From: a virus
Strand: one strand, 5' to 3'
DNA length: 38,630 nt
Virus record (IMG/VR): IMGVR_UViG_3300046463_000356
Location: 1-38,630 of that record
Shown here: positions 29,661-36,983 of the stretch, piece by piece
Numbering within the stretch: the first letter of the stretch is position 1
Layout of the letters: each line of letters opens with the position of its first letter
Translations under genes and position numbers: made by a program
Notes under the pieces: generated by a model
The model's database searches: none
What the model saw: the letters and a program-made list of their open reading frames with translations, nothing else
Told to the model about the DNA's origin: nothing

Positions 29661-31561
29661 TATTCGAGGCCGGTGTTCGAGTTGTTGACCAGCACATTAT
29701 CATGCCGCAGCGCGCTGCCTATGCCGGAAGCGATGCTGTGCGCATCCTGCGGCCCACTGGTATAGACATGCACCCCGCCGTTGATGTCGATATCGTTCGA
29801 GGTGCTATTGCCGCCAGATGGCGCGCCGCCCGCGCCAGCTGCTGCTCGCTGATAATAGGCTGCCGCCTTGGCGATGTGCGTGCCGAGCATCACATCCCAA
29901 GGCGCGCCCGCCACGTCAGAATTTGCCGGAGTCACGCCCTCGTATCCTTTCAGGCCGATCTCGGCGGCTTGCTGCGGCGTCGTCGCCGCGTTCATTCGCA
30001 TCAAAGTATCATGATAAGGTCCGCTCAATTCCCATTGCAGCATCTTGGCTTGTGTCGCCGGGTCGAGCGGATCGCCAAATGATGCTAGCGCGCGTGGTCT
30101 AGTAGAGGAAATCCATTGTGCCCAACCCGTCGCGCCGCTTCTGGAATTGATTGCACGCGGGTTGAGGCCGCCGCTTTCATAGTCAAAATTCGATAGCAAG
30201 CCAGCCTGCGCCATTGCATTGCCGCCTGCCGCAGCTATCGCGCCGCGAATCATTTCCTCATGCGATCCGCCCGCTGGCGGCATGTAGGAACCGCCGCGTC
30301 CGATCGGCGCTTCGACGCCGCCGCCCGGCAGGCGTGTCGCGCCCGGCCCCGGACTGCCTTGCGATCCGCCGCCGAAGATGCGGCGTATCCAGTAGAGCGG
30401 ATCAAGCTTCGCCGTCCAGCCTTCTACCCTTTCCTGATTTCCCGGCGCAGGTCCGCCGCCCGTCAAAATCTTGGCCGCCTCTATTCCCGCAGTCAGCAAC
30501 AGAAACAGCGGATTGCCCGCCAAACGCACGCTGGACGCGATAATAGAATCAGCAAGTTTTATTACGGCTCCCGCCATTGTGATGCCAATCGCGACGGCAA
30601 CCGCCTCGGCGGCAGTCGTTACCGCATTCAATTTGCTTGGAGTATTCGCGATATCATTTATGAAATTGCGAACGTCTGTGAGAAATTTCCCAAACTCGGG
30701 GTGTCCGCCAATTGCTTTATTTATCATGACATCGAACGCAATCCCGACATCATTAACCGCGCCCTGCAACTTTTGCAGATTTGTGAGCGTATCGGGACTA
30801 AGCACACTATCTTGCATCCGGCGCGCGACATCGCCCTGCATGGCCGCTCCGCCCTTGGAGAATGTCGTGGCGAGCGGGCCGAAGCCAACGCGACTAGCCC
30901 AGAACTGAACATCCGGCCCCTGCAATCCTTGTGATTTTTCAGCGATCTGCTGCAAAAGCGCGGGCAACGGCAGACTGGTATCGATGCCCAAGCGTTGCAG
31001 CGATGTGAACTCGGTCGCATATTCGCCCATGTTGCGATAGGCAGCGCGCTTCTGTTCGAACTCCTGCAGCGCCGCTTCGGTTGTCGCGGTCGGCACGTTG
31101 CCGGTCACATTGGCATACTGCTCGAAAGCCTGTAGCCAACGCGGATCGACGCCCGTCAGGAACGCCGCGCGTCCCGTCTGCGCTGCCCCGCCGACCGCAT
31201 TGCCAATGCCTTTGATCGTCTCCTGCACGCTCTTAAGCGCGGCGTAGGCACCGAGCGCCGCCGTCGCGAGATTGGTCAATCCCTCCGCGCCGGCCAGGCC
31301 GCCGGCCCGCACATCGGCTCCGGTGCGCCGCGTCTGCGCCCCGAGATTGGTCAGCCGCTTGTTGACCTCCTTGAATTGCTGATCGAAGCTGGCGAGATAG
31401 TCGCGGATGCCCTTGTTCGCCGTGCCCGAGACCGACCCCGCCGTCTTGGCCGCCGCACTCTCCATATCGCGCAGGGTTTGCGCATAGCGGCGCTGGCCTT
31501 GCGTGAAGCCCGAAGGATCAAGCCTAAGCTCTACGATGAGGCTGTCGATTACGGTCGGCAC
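29660..31561 (-). CDS. Tape measure protein with tail lysozyme domain
   Basis: 633 residues from GTG 31561. N-terminus VIDSLIVELRLDPSGFTQGQ is typical of tape measures. Residues 25-130 are coiled coil, and 315-370 contain hydrophobic stretches that could insert into the host membrane. Residues about 434-545 are a phage tail lysozyme domain, with E462 in YESGGLNP and the GWAQW motif. The protein sets tail length and, through the lysozyme, may open the cell wall during DNA entry. Just upstream the mRNA has a 5-bp hairpin (31562-31575) and no clear ribosome site. Confidence 0.85.
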   Translation of the reverse strand: MPTVIDSLIVELRLDPSGFTQGQRRYAQTLRDMESAAAKTAGSVSGTANKGIRDYLASFDQQFKEVNKRLTNLGAQTRRTGADVRAGGLAGAEGLTNLATAALGAYAALKSVQETIKGIGNAVGGAAQTGRAAFLTGVDPRWLQAFEQYANVTGNVPTATTEAALQEFEQKRAAYRNMGEYATEFTSLQRLGIDTSLPLPALLQQIAEKSQGLQGPDVQFWASRVGFGPLATTFSKGGAAMQGDVARRMQDSVLSPDTLTNLQKLQGAVNDVGIAFDVMINKAIGGHPEFGKFLTDVRNFINDIANTPSKLNAVTTAAEAVAVAIGITMAGAVIKLADSIIASSVRLAGNPLFLLLTAGIEAAKILTGGGPAPGNQERVEGWTAKLDPLYWIRRIFGGGSQGSPGPGATRLPGGGVEAPIGRGGSYMPPAGGSHEEMIRGAIAAAGGNAMAQAGLLSNFDYESGGLNPRAINSRSGATGWAQWISSTRPRALASFGDPLDPATQAKMLQWELSGPYHDTLMRMNAATTPQQAAEIGLKGYEGVTPANSDVAGAPWDVMLGTHIAKAAAYYQRAAAGAGGAPSGGNSTSNDIDINGGVHVYTSGPQDAHSIASGIGSALRHDNVLVNNSNTGLE

Positions 31562-31640
31562 AGCGGCAAACCGCTAGATGCGTTTAATGGATCGCGAAAA
31601 ACCGCTCCCCAGGCGGCGTTTCGCGCGAACCGCTGCTAGG

Positions 31641-32284
31641 CTACCGGTCATGCCGTTTCATCATCCGGTGCTGATTGTCCGCGTCCACAGCCAATATCTC
31701 GATCATATCGGCTAGGTCCTCGCTGCCGTAGACCGTCTGGAGTTCGTGGAGCGTGGCAATTCGGGAGCTGACGGCGGCTCCGATGGCTCGCGGGATGTTT
31801 GCATACTGTCCCAGATCGACATCGTCGAAGTGATGGCCGCCAATCTCAACAGGCTGGCGGCGAAGGTAAAACCCAGATGCAGGTTCATCGCCTCCCATTT
31901 GAGCAGCGAAATCGTTTCCGGCTCCTCGATGTCCTCCCAATCGCGGCGCAGCGGGCGCGGCATTATGTTGCCCTCGCCGGGAATGATCTGGATGCAATCC
32001 ATGATCGCGTCGAGGAATGGCTCTAGTTCGGGAAACGAGATGCCGCCGAGCAGAGCGAAAATCCGTCCCATCGATCCCATGCCGGGATTGTCCTCAACTT
32101 CCGCCGCCATCTCGGGCGAGACCTCGCGCGACAGCCGGGGCGCGAGTGCGATCGTCACGCGGCTCGCCCAACGCTCGGCATCGAATGCCGACATCTCGGT
32201 AATCCGAAACGTCTTGCCGTTGTCACGCTCGCCCTGCCGGTCACTTTTCGTGCCGGGGATCGTGACATCCTTGGTTCTGCGCAT
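31641..32284 (-). CDS. Tail assembly chaperone, frameshift product (G-T type)
   Basis: A -1 ribosomal shift at 31868-31874 would join the first 139 residues of the shorter chaperone to 75 residues of the other frame, giving about 214. The joined part reads YLRRQPVEIGGHHFDDVDLG and ends near MMKRHDR, a plausible, charged, helical sequence with no start codon of its own at the junction. Such G and G-T proteins bind the tape measure and recruit tube subunits; the position directly before the tape measure is exactly right. The shorter frame continues to 31712. Confidence 0.65.
31712..32284 (-). CDS. Tail assembly chaperone (G type)
   Basis: 190 residues from ATG 32284. Residues 26-45 (FRITEMSAFDAERWASRVTI) and 79-104 (LGGISFPELEPFLDAIMDCI) fit tail assembly chaperones. 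After residue 139 this frame continues for about 50 residues that look less protein-like (Ser/Pro-rich, many Thr), where the -1 frame looks better. A hairpin sits just upstream of the gene. Confidence 0.65.
   Translation of the reverse strand: MRRTKDVTIPGTKSDRQGERDNGKTFRITEMSAFDAERWASRVTIALAPRLSREVSPEMAAEVEDNPGMGSMGRIFALLGGISFPELEPFLDAIMDCIQIIPGEGNIMPRPLRRDWEDIEEPETISLLKWEAMNLHLGFTFAASLLRLAAITSTMSIWDSMQTSREPSEPPSAPELPRSTNSRRSTAART
31868..31874 (-). promoter_or_regulatory. Slippery heptamer GGGTTTT for -1 frameshifting
   Basis: On the minus strand the codons GGT TTT are preceded by G, giving G GGT TTT, a full match to X XXY YYZ. Slipping to GGG TTT keeps P-site and A-site pairing. The site lies at codons 138-139 of the chaperone gene, where coding character changes from one frame to the other, and three genes downstream of the sheath, the usual place of this event in phages. 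Confidence 0.65.
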
Positions 32285-32296
32285 TAGAGTTTACCT

Positions 32297-32363
32297 GCGA
32301 GGCAGTGGGCGCTTGGCCGCATGTTTGGGGAATTCATGCCGCCAAACGAGGAAGCTGCCTCGC
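32297..32363 (-). promoter_or_regulatory. Large stem-loop between tube and chaperone genes
   Basis: Outer arms GCGAGGCAG (32297-32305) and CTGCCTCGC (32355-32363) pair perfectly over 9 bp. Inner arms TTGGCCGCATG (32313-32323) and CATGCCGCCAA (32335-32345) pair with one mismatch. No T-run follows. In the late mRNA this would separate the highly needed tube gene from the rarer chaperone and could stabilise or process the 5' mRNA. It begins 13 bases before the chaperone ATG. Confidence 0.6.
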
Positions 32364-32366
32364 ACC

Positions 32367-32819
32367 TTACATCGGCGAGACCGACATCGCCAGCACGCCC
32401 GGCTGCGGCAACCAGACGAGGCCGTAGGCGCGCGGCATCAGCACCTTTTTGGCGTCCGCCAATGGCTTGTACCGCTTCAACACGCCCTGCGGCATCGAAA
32501 GCTGCGAGGCAAGCGCCGGGATGCGAATCTGCGCGCTGGCATAAACGATATCGCCGCTGGAGGCTTGGATCGCGTTCCACGCATCGAACAAATCGTTGCT
32601 GGCGCTTGATGCGATCAGGGTCATCGTCTGCGGCACTTCGTAGGGCACAAGCCCCGCAACGCCGGTGCCGTCGACACCGACCTGCGTCTCGCAGATATCG
32701 ACCGCATCGGTATCGAACGCCTCGTCTACGCCCCATCCCTGCAATTGCACCGGCCCGACCGTGACGCCGGGGATATTCAGCAGGAAGACGGCGTTGGCGC
32801 TGGTGATCGTGTTCGCCAT
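32367..32819 (-). CDS. Tail tube protein
   Basis: 150 residues, beta-rich. It follows the sheath gene with a one-base gap and precedes the chaperones, as tube genes do. ANAVFLLNIPGVTVGPVQLQ and GWGVDEAFDTDAVDICETQV resemble the tube fold of DUF3383-sheath phages. Expected to be one of the most abundant late proteins. Confidence 0.72.
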   Translation of the reverse strand: MANTITSANAVFLLNIPGVTVGPVQLQGWGVDEAFDTDAVDICETQVGVDGTGVAGLVPYEVPQTMTLIASSASNDLFDAWNAIQASSGDIVYASAQIRIPALASQLSMPQGVLKRYKPLADAKKVLMPRAYGLVWLPQPGVLAMSVSPM

Positions 32820-32820
32820 C

Positions 32821-34824
32821 TCACTGCACCGTGATCGAGTTCAAGGTGATCTTCTGGATCGAACCACCGTCCATATACCAGAAGTTGATCGGCGGAGATC
32901 CTCGCGCCTGCCGCACCTGCGGCGTCGCCGGCAGAATTTGCAGATACCAGCCGCGCGTCGCGAGAACCTGATCGATCGGCACGCCTGCGGCTGCGTTGAC
33001 CTCGGCGATCTGCGTCGCCGAAAGCGGCACGCCGGGCTGAATGACGCCGTTGAACACCGCCTCGGCGATCGGCCCGTTCGGCGGCTGCCCCGGCTGCGCG
33101 GGCGAGCCTTCGAGCGACAGCGCGATCATGCCGTAGCCGCGCTGATTGTAGGGAATACTGCCCGCCGTCGTCAGCAGCACCATCAACGCAAGCTGCATCT
33201 GGTTTCGCAGCCAGATCTGATCGAGGTAGGTGTCGAGCCACTCGAACGGTCCCGACACACTGCCGTTGTCGTAGAAAGTGAATGCCTCGTTGGCCGTCGT
33301 GGCGTTCAGATAGCAGTTCATGCCGTAGGTTTCGACGACAAAGCCGTAAACCGCATCGGTCGTGACCTGCGGCGTCAATCCCGTCTGCGCCTTGAAGTCG
33401 GCCGTCGCCCGGCCTTGCGGCTGATCGAACGCGATGCTCGCGCCATAGCCGAGAACAAAAGCCGCGATCTCGCCGCCGACCGTATCGATCGCCGGGTTTT
33501 CATAGATCAGCGACGTGCCGGAATAGTCGGCGAGTTGAATCGCCGCGACAGCCGGCGCAGGGCCGCCGTTTTCGGTGTTCAGCACATTCGTATCGACCAT
33601 CGCATAGCCGTAGGCGTTGCCGGTGCCGTTCGTCCATGCGGCGAACGCTTCCTTGTCGGTATCGACCGGCTCGAACGTCGTCATAAACTGCGCCCAATTG
33701 CGGCTGATCGCCACAATCGCGTTCATCGCCGCGGCCGGCGTCGACTGCGCCGCACCTTGGCTCAGCACCGCACCCGTCGCTGCGGTCAGCAGCAGCGAAG
33801 TCGCCATTGCGCCGGTGCCGAAGGTGATCGCCGAGGATGCACCGGCCGTACCGGACGAGATGACGAACGCGCCCGACTGGCTGTCGTAGACGACGGCCGG
33901 CGCATTGGCGTTGATGGTCGAGCTCGTCACCGTCTGCGAAGTGCTGACGTTGTAGGTTCCGGTGCCGCCGGTGCCGGTGCCGAGCGAGGTGATGTAGGTT
34001 CCCGCCGTCACGCCGCCGCCGCCCGACCCGGACAGCACGTCGCCCACGGCCAGCGCACCCGCCGCCTGGTAGCTGTTGATCGTCTCGCTGGCGACCGATT
34101 GCGAGGTATCGATGGTGTAGGTGCCGATCCCGCCCGTACCCGAACCGAGCGCCGAGACCTTCGTGTTTGCCGTCACGCCCGCGCCGATCAGCACGTCGCC
34201 GACATGGATCGTGCCCCGCGCCATCGCGGTCACGGTCAGCGTGGTCGTCGAAATCGAGCCGGTGAACTGTGCCGTCTCCGGCCCGTTGATGACCGCCGTC
34301 ACGGTCAACACCGTCGTCGCGATCGAACCGGTATACGAGCCCGCCGAAAGGCCGGTGATCGAGAGATCGTTGGCGATGATCTCGGCGGCATTGCTGAACG
34401 ATGTCGCCGCCGCGAGATTGACCGAAGCGGTTTTGAGCGAGCCGTCGATCGTGACATTCAGCGTGCCGTTGAGCGCCTGCAACTGCGCCACGGTCATCGC
34501 CGAGATGTTGCCGCCACGCATATAGGCCGCGACCGGCTCGGCCCATGCGTATTGCGAGAAATAGAGCAACCCCGGCTTTTTTCTCGAATTGTTGTAGCCG
34601 TTGAAATAGATCGCCGCCAATGCCGCTTCCTGGCTGGTCGCGCCGAAGAACGCGGCGACGCTCGCGGCGGTCAGGAACGGATAGAGCGAACCGATCGGGA
34701 CACGCGTATTGGCGGTCAGGATGACGCCGTTCAGATCCATCGCTGTGCCGCCGGCCGGCAGCACGCTCGGAATGACGTTGACGAAATTCGAGGCGGAAAC
34801 GGCTGGTGTTACGGCATCCGGCAT
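32821..34824 (-). CDS. Tail sheath protein (DUF3383) with inserted modules
   Basis: 667 residues; ATG 34824 with AGGGGAA upstream. Residues 10-125 are a typical DUF3383 sheath start (FVNVIPSVLPAGGTAMDLNG, AALAAIYFNGYNNSRKKPGL). The C-terminal domain ends at residue 667. Family members I know are near 450-500 residues; the excess is a stretch at about 163-305 with two full copies and one partial copy of a Gly/Thr/Ser-rich strand module. The module would protrude from the outside of the contractile sheath. Confidence 0.8.
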   Translation of the reverse strand: MPDAVTPAVSASNFVNVIPSVLPAGGTAMDLNGVILTANTRVPIGSLYPFLTAASVAAFFGATSQEAALAAIYFNGYNNSRKKPGLLYFSQYAWAEPVAAYMRGGNISAMTVAQLQALNGTLNVTIDGSLKTASVNLAAATSFSNAAEIIANDLSITGLSAGSYTGSIATTVLTVTAVINGPETAQFTGSISTTTLTVTAMARGTIHVGDVLIGAGVTANTKVSALGSGTGGIGTYTIDTSQSVASETINSYQAAGALAVGDVLSGSGGGGVTAGTYITSLGTGTGGTGTYNVSTSQTVTSSTINANAPAVVYDSQSGAFVISSGTAGASSAITFGTGAMATSLLLTAATGAVLSQGAAQSTPAAAMNAIVAISRNWAQFMTTFEPVDTDKEAFAAWTNGTGNAYGYAMVDTNVLNTENGGPAPAVAAIQLADYSGTSLIYENPAIDTVGGEIAAFVLGYGASIAFDQPQGRATADFKAQTGLTPQVTTDAVYGFVVETYGMNCYLNATTANEAFTFYDNGSVSGPFEWLDTYLDQIWLRNQMQLALMVLLTTAGSIPYNQRGYGMIALSLEGSPAQPGQPPNGPIAEAVFNGVIQPGVPLSATQIAEVNAAAGVPIDQVLATRGWYLQILPATPQVRQARGSPPINFWYMDGGSIQKITLNSITVQ
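33910..34338 (-). repeat. Tandem loop modules in the sheath protein
   Basis: Codons for residues 163-305. Partial unit YTGSIATTVLTVTAVINGPE, full unit FTGSISTTTLTVTAMARGTI with GGIGTYTIDTSQSVASETI, then a third unit lacking its first strand, GALAVGDVLSGSGG with GGTGTYNVSTSQTVTSSTI. These share the pattern with modules in baseplate J and the neck terminator. Confidence 0.75.
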
Positions 34825-34852
34825 GTCGCTTTTCCCCTATCCCGCCCCATCC

Positions 34853-35725
34853 TCAGACAACAACGCCGTTGCCGATGTACTGCGCCGTGGCAGTGGTTGC
34901 CGTGTTGATCGTCATCATGTAATCGCTCCATGTATTCTGAGCGATTGCCGCGCCGCCGGTGATCGTCACGGTGCCGCCGCCGTCGGCGGTTGGCGTCAGC
35001 GCGCCGGCCCCGGTGTTGATGATGCGAAAGACCCATGACATGCCGACGCGCCCGTTCGGCTGATCGGCCAGCAACTGCGCGGCGGTGCGGAACAACTGCG
35101 CGCCCGGCGTCGCGCCCGATTGTGTCCAGACGCACAGCTTCGCGCCGGTGGCGAGACCCGCCGCCATCGAGCCGGTCGTGACGCTCGACGTGGAGAACTT
35201 GGCATCGGGCAGCGGGTTGAGTTGGCCGGTTTCGATATTGTAGATCGTGATCGTGCTGGTGCCGGTCCAGACGGCGAGATAGCGCGCCCACATGTTCGCC
35301 GGCACGATCAGGTTGCCCGACAGAGTGACACCCGATCCGCCCGCCATCGTCGCGGCAAATGCCGTGGTGTTTTTGTAGACGAACTGGAACGAGGAACCGA
35401 CCGAGCCGACCCAGGCGGCCTGGATCAGCGCCGCCGTATCGGTCGTGTCGGTAAAGGCGCCGGTCGGACCCGAACGCAGGATGTCGCCGCCGAGCAATGC
35501 CGCCGTCGTCAGCGTTCCCGCGCCGACCGTCGTGATCGCGGTCTCGATCTGCGAGGCCGAAACGCCCGATGGCGCGAAGGCCGTCGCCACGGCCATATTC
35601 TCGCCGCTCGGCGGCGAAATCGACATCGTATGCAGGGTGCCGCCGTTGACGGCGGTCGTGAAATGCTGGATCGCAGGCGTCGGGACCGGGCTGACGCTAT
35701 CGGCTGCTACGGGTGTCGTGACCAT
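34853..35725 (-). CDS. Probable virion structural protein
   Basis: 290 residues from ATG 35725, with GCGGGGAGAC upstream. Ala/Thr/Gly-rich, strand-dominated, with repeats of the kind seen in capsid decoration and tail proteins (ITIYNIETGQLNPLP, GRVGMSWVFRIINTGAGALT). No named family. Located between the head-tail joining region and the sheath gene, so a head-completion, decoration or tail-collar protein is likely. Confidence 0.55.
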   Translation of the reverse strand: MVTTPVAADSVSPVPTPAIQHFTTAVNGGTLHTMSISPPSGENMAVATAFAPSGVSASQIETAITTVGAGTLTTAALLGGDILRSGPTGAFTDTTDTAALIQAAWVGSVGSSFQFVYKNTTAFAATMAGGSGVTLSGNLIVPANMWARYLAVWTGTSTITIYNIETGQLNPLPDAKFSTSSVTTGSMAAGLATGAKLCVWTQSGATPGAQLFRTAAQLLADQPNGRVGMSWVFRIINTGAGALTPTADGGGTVTITGGAAIAQNTWSDYMMTINTATTATAQYIGNGVVV

Positions 35726-35802
35726 GTTTTGTGTCTCCCCGCCCCCAAGGCGCTAAGGCTGGTGTATCCTATAGCATTTCCGGCAAAGCGGATAGAGGTT
35801 GA

Positions 35803-36053
35803 TTAGGGTCGTCCTCGCCGCTCGCGGACTTCCGGCGTGGGAGCCATCATATTTACTTCCACGATCGAAAGAGGCTTGCGCCAATGTGCCGCGACCGCCT
35901 CGTTTTGATATTCGCCATAGAAATCGGCATCGTAAAACCACGGCTCATCCGTGCCGCAGCCATACAAAAGCCGATCCCGCATCGCTTCCATTTTCCGCCA
36001 TGTCGTCGCACTCCAACGGAGCACTTTAAGCGGCCTTCCGTTTCGAGCATCAC
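35803..36053 (-). pseudogene. Small gene split between two frames
   Basis: From GTG 36053 the frame reads VMLETEGRLK and then loses sense. One base back, at CTTAAAGTG (36022-36030), the -1 frame continues as VLRWSATTWRKMEAMRDRLL and DEPWFYDADFYGEY, ending with RRGRP at 35803. Adding one A to the AAA run would restore one protein of about 84 residues. Upstream in the first frame WNEAATRAVVHSGISAFRR is also protein-like, but a stop cuts it from any start. Either an indel or a -1 slip. The 77 bases beyond its stop hold nothing I recognise. Confidence 0.45.
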
Positions 36054-36102
36054 GCGCCGAAAGGCTGAGATGCCAGAGTGGACGACCGCCCGCGTAGCGG
36101 CT

Positions 36103-36234
36103 TCATTCCATGCCTATATTGACCGTCAGGCCAGCGGAAACGAGCCGCTCCGGCAGCCAAAAGTTACCTCGGGTGATCTGACGTTCCGGGTCAAATACCG
36201 GATGAGCCAATGCGAAAACTGCTTGTTTGTGCAT
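36103..36234 (-). CDS. Short protein with strong ribosome site
   Basis: 43 residues from ATG 36234. AGGAGAGGAA directly precedes the start, the best ribosome site in the late region. Sequence: HKQAVFALAHPVFDPERQIT then RGNFWLPERLVSAGLTVNI. No family recognised. It directly follows the neck terminator gene and may be the 5' part of what became the split gene at 35803-36053, since GMEWNEAAT would read across if a base were missing. Confidence 0.5.
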   Translation of the reverse strand: MHKQAVFALAHPVFDPERQITRGNFWLPERLVSAGLTVNIGME

Positions 36235-36242
36235 TTCCTCTC

Positions 36243-36983
36243 CTATGCCGGATAAGCCGCATCGACCACGATCACGGTCGGCGTCAGCGTGTCGGCGAAC
36301 TGCTGCGGCGTGCTGACAATCGGATTGACCTGCATGCACGCATCCATCGACCAGCGCCATTCGTATTGCTGCTCGGCATTGACGAAGGCCGGCATCTGTC
36401 GCGCCTCGTTGCAATAGAGCGGCGCGATATCGAAGCCGCTCTCCGTGAAGGCATCCGTACCGACCTCGCTGCGGAACAGCGTATCGATCACGCGCACGTT
36501 GTCTGCGGCGCTCGGACCGTGGATATCGAGTTGCACTGTCCATTTGGTCGCAACCAGATCGGCGCGCACGCCGACATACATCGTCTCGCTCGCGACCGTC
36601 TGCGAGATGCTGACCGTATAGGTGCCCACGCCGCCCGGCGTGCCGGTCAGTTGCGCCACGATGATCGTGTTCGCCGCGATGTCGCCCGTCGTGTCGGCGA
36701 CTAGATTGCCAACCGCGAGCGCGCCGCGCGTGACATGGCTGATCGTCAGCACGGTAAGCGCGATCGCGCCCGTCATCACGCCATCGGTGAAATCGGTCTC
36801 GTTTGTATCGAGGCGTTCGAGGAGAAGCGGCGTCATCACGATGAAATCGGCATTGGCCGGCTCCGGCACGCGGTTGTTCTCGGCCTGGATAACCTCCGTC
36901 GCGCTCGGCACGAGGCTCGCGAGGAAGCCGCGCAGCGCGGTAAATTCCTGCGATTGCGTGAGGCTGAGGATGGGGAGGGGCAT
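36243..36983 (-). CDS. Neck terminator protein with inserted module
   Basis: 246 residues. Residues 40-66 (VPEPANADFIVMTPLLLERL) and 144-246 (WTVQLDIHGPSAADNVRVID, LYCNEARQMPAFVNAEQQYE) match the phage neck terminator family (LIC_12616-like), which caps the tail or joins it to the head. The family is usually near 170-190 residues; the surplus is a loop module at about 68-136. It lies between the HTH gene and the small genes, in late operon order. Confidence 0.72.
   Translation of the reverse strand: MPLPILSLTQSQEFTALRGFLASLVPSATEVIQAENNRVPEPANADFIVMTPLLLERLDTNETDFTDGVMTGAIALTVLTISHVTRGALAVGNLVADTTGDIAANTIIVAQLTGTPGGVGTYTVSISQTVASETMYVGVRADLVATKWTVQLDIHGPSAADNVRVIDTLFRSEVGTDAFTESGFDIAPLYCNEARQMPAFVNAEQQYEWRWSMDACMQVNPIVSTPQQFADTLTPTVIVVDAAYPA
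36576..36782 (-). repeat. Loop module in the neck terminator
   Basis: Codons for residues 68-136: MTGAIALTVLTI, GALAVGNLVADTTGDIAANT, GGVGTYTVSISQTVASETM. It is inserted exactly between DTNETDFTD and YVGVRADL of the family core and follows the same strand pattern as the sheath and baseplate J modules. Confidence 0.75.

Noticed and set aside
32665-34908. A 747-codon open frame on the plus strand opposite the sheath gene
   Set aside because: It is Arg-rich, matches no family, and mirrors a well-supported sheath gene; long antisense frames are expected in GC-rich coding DNA.
35753-35941. A minus-strand frame ending LINLYPLCRKCYRIHQP, looking like an HNH or zinc tail
   Set aside because: Only the last 20 residues look like protein; the rest overlaps the split gene in another frame, and no start or partner motif was found.
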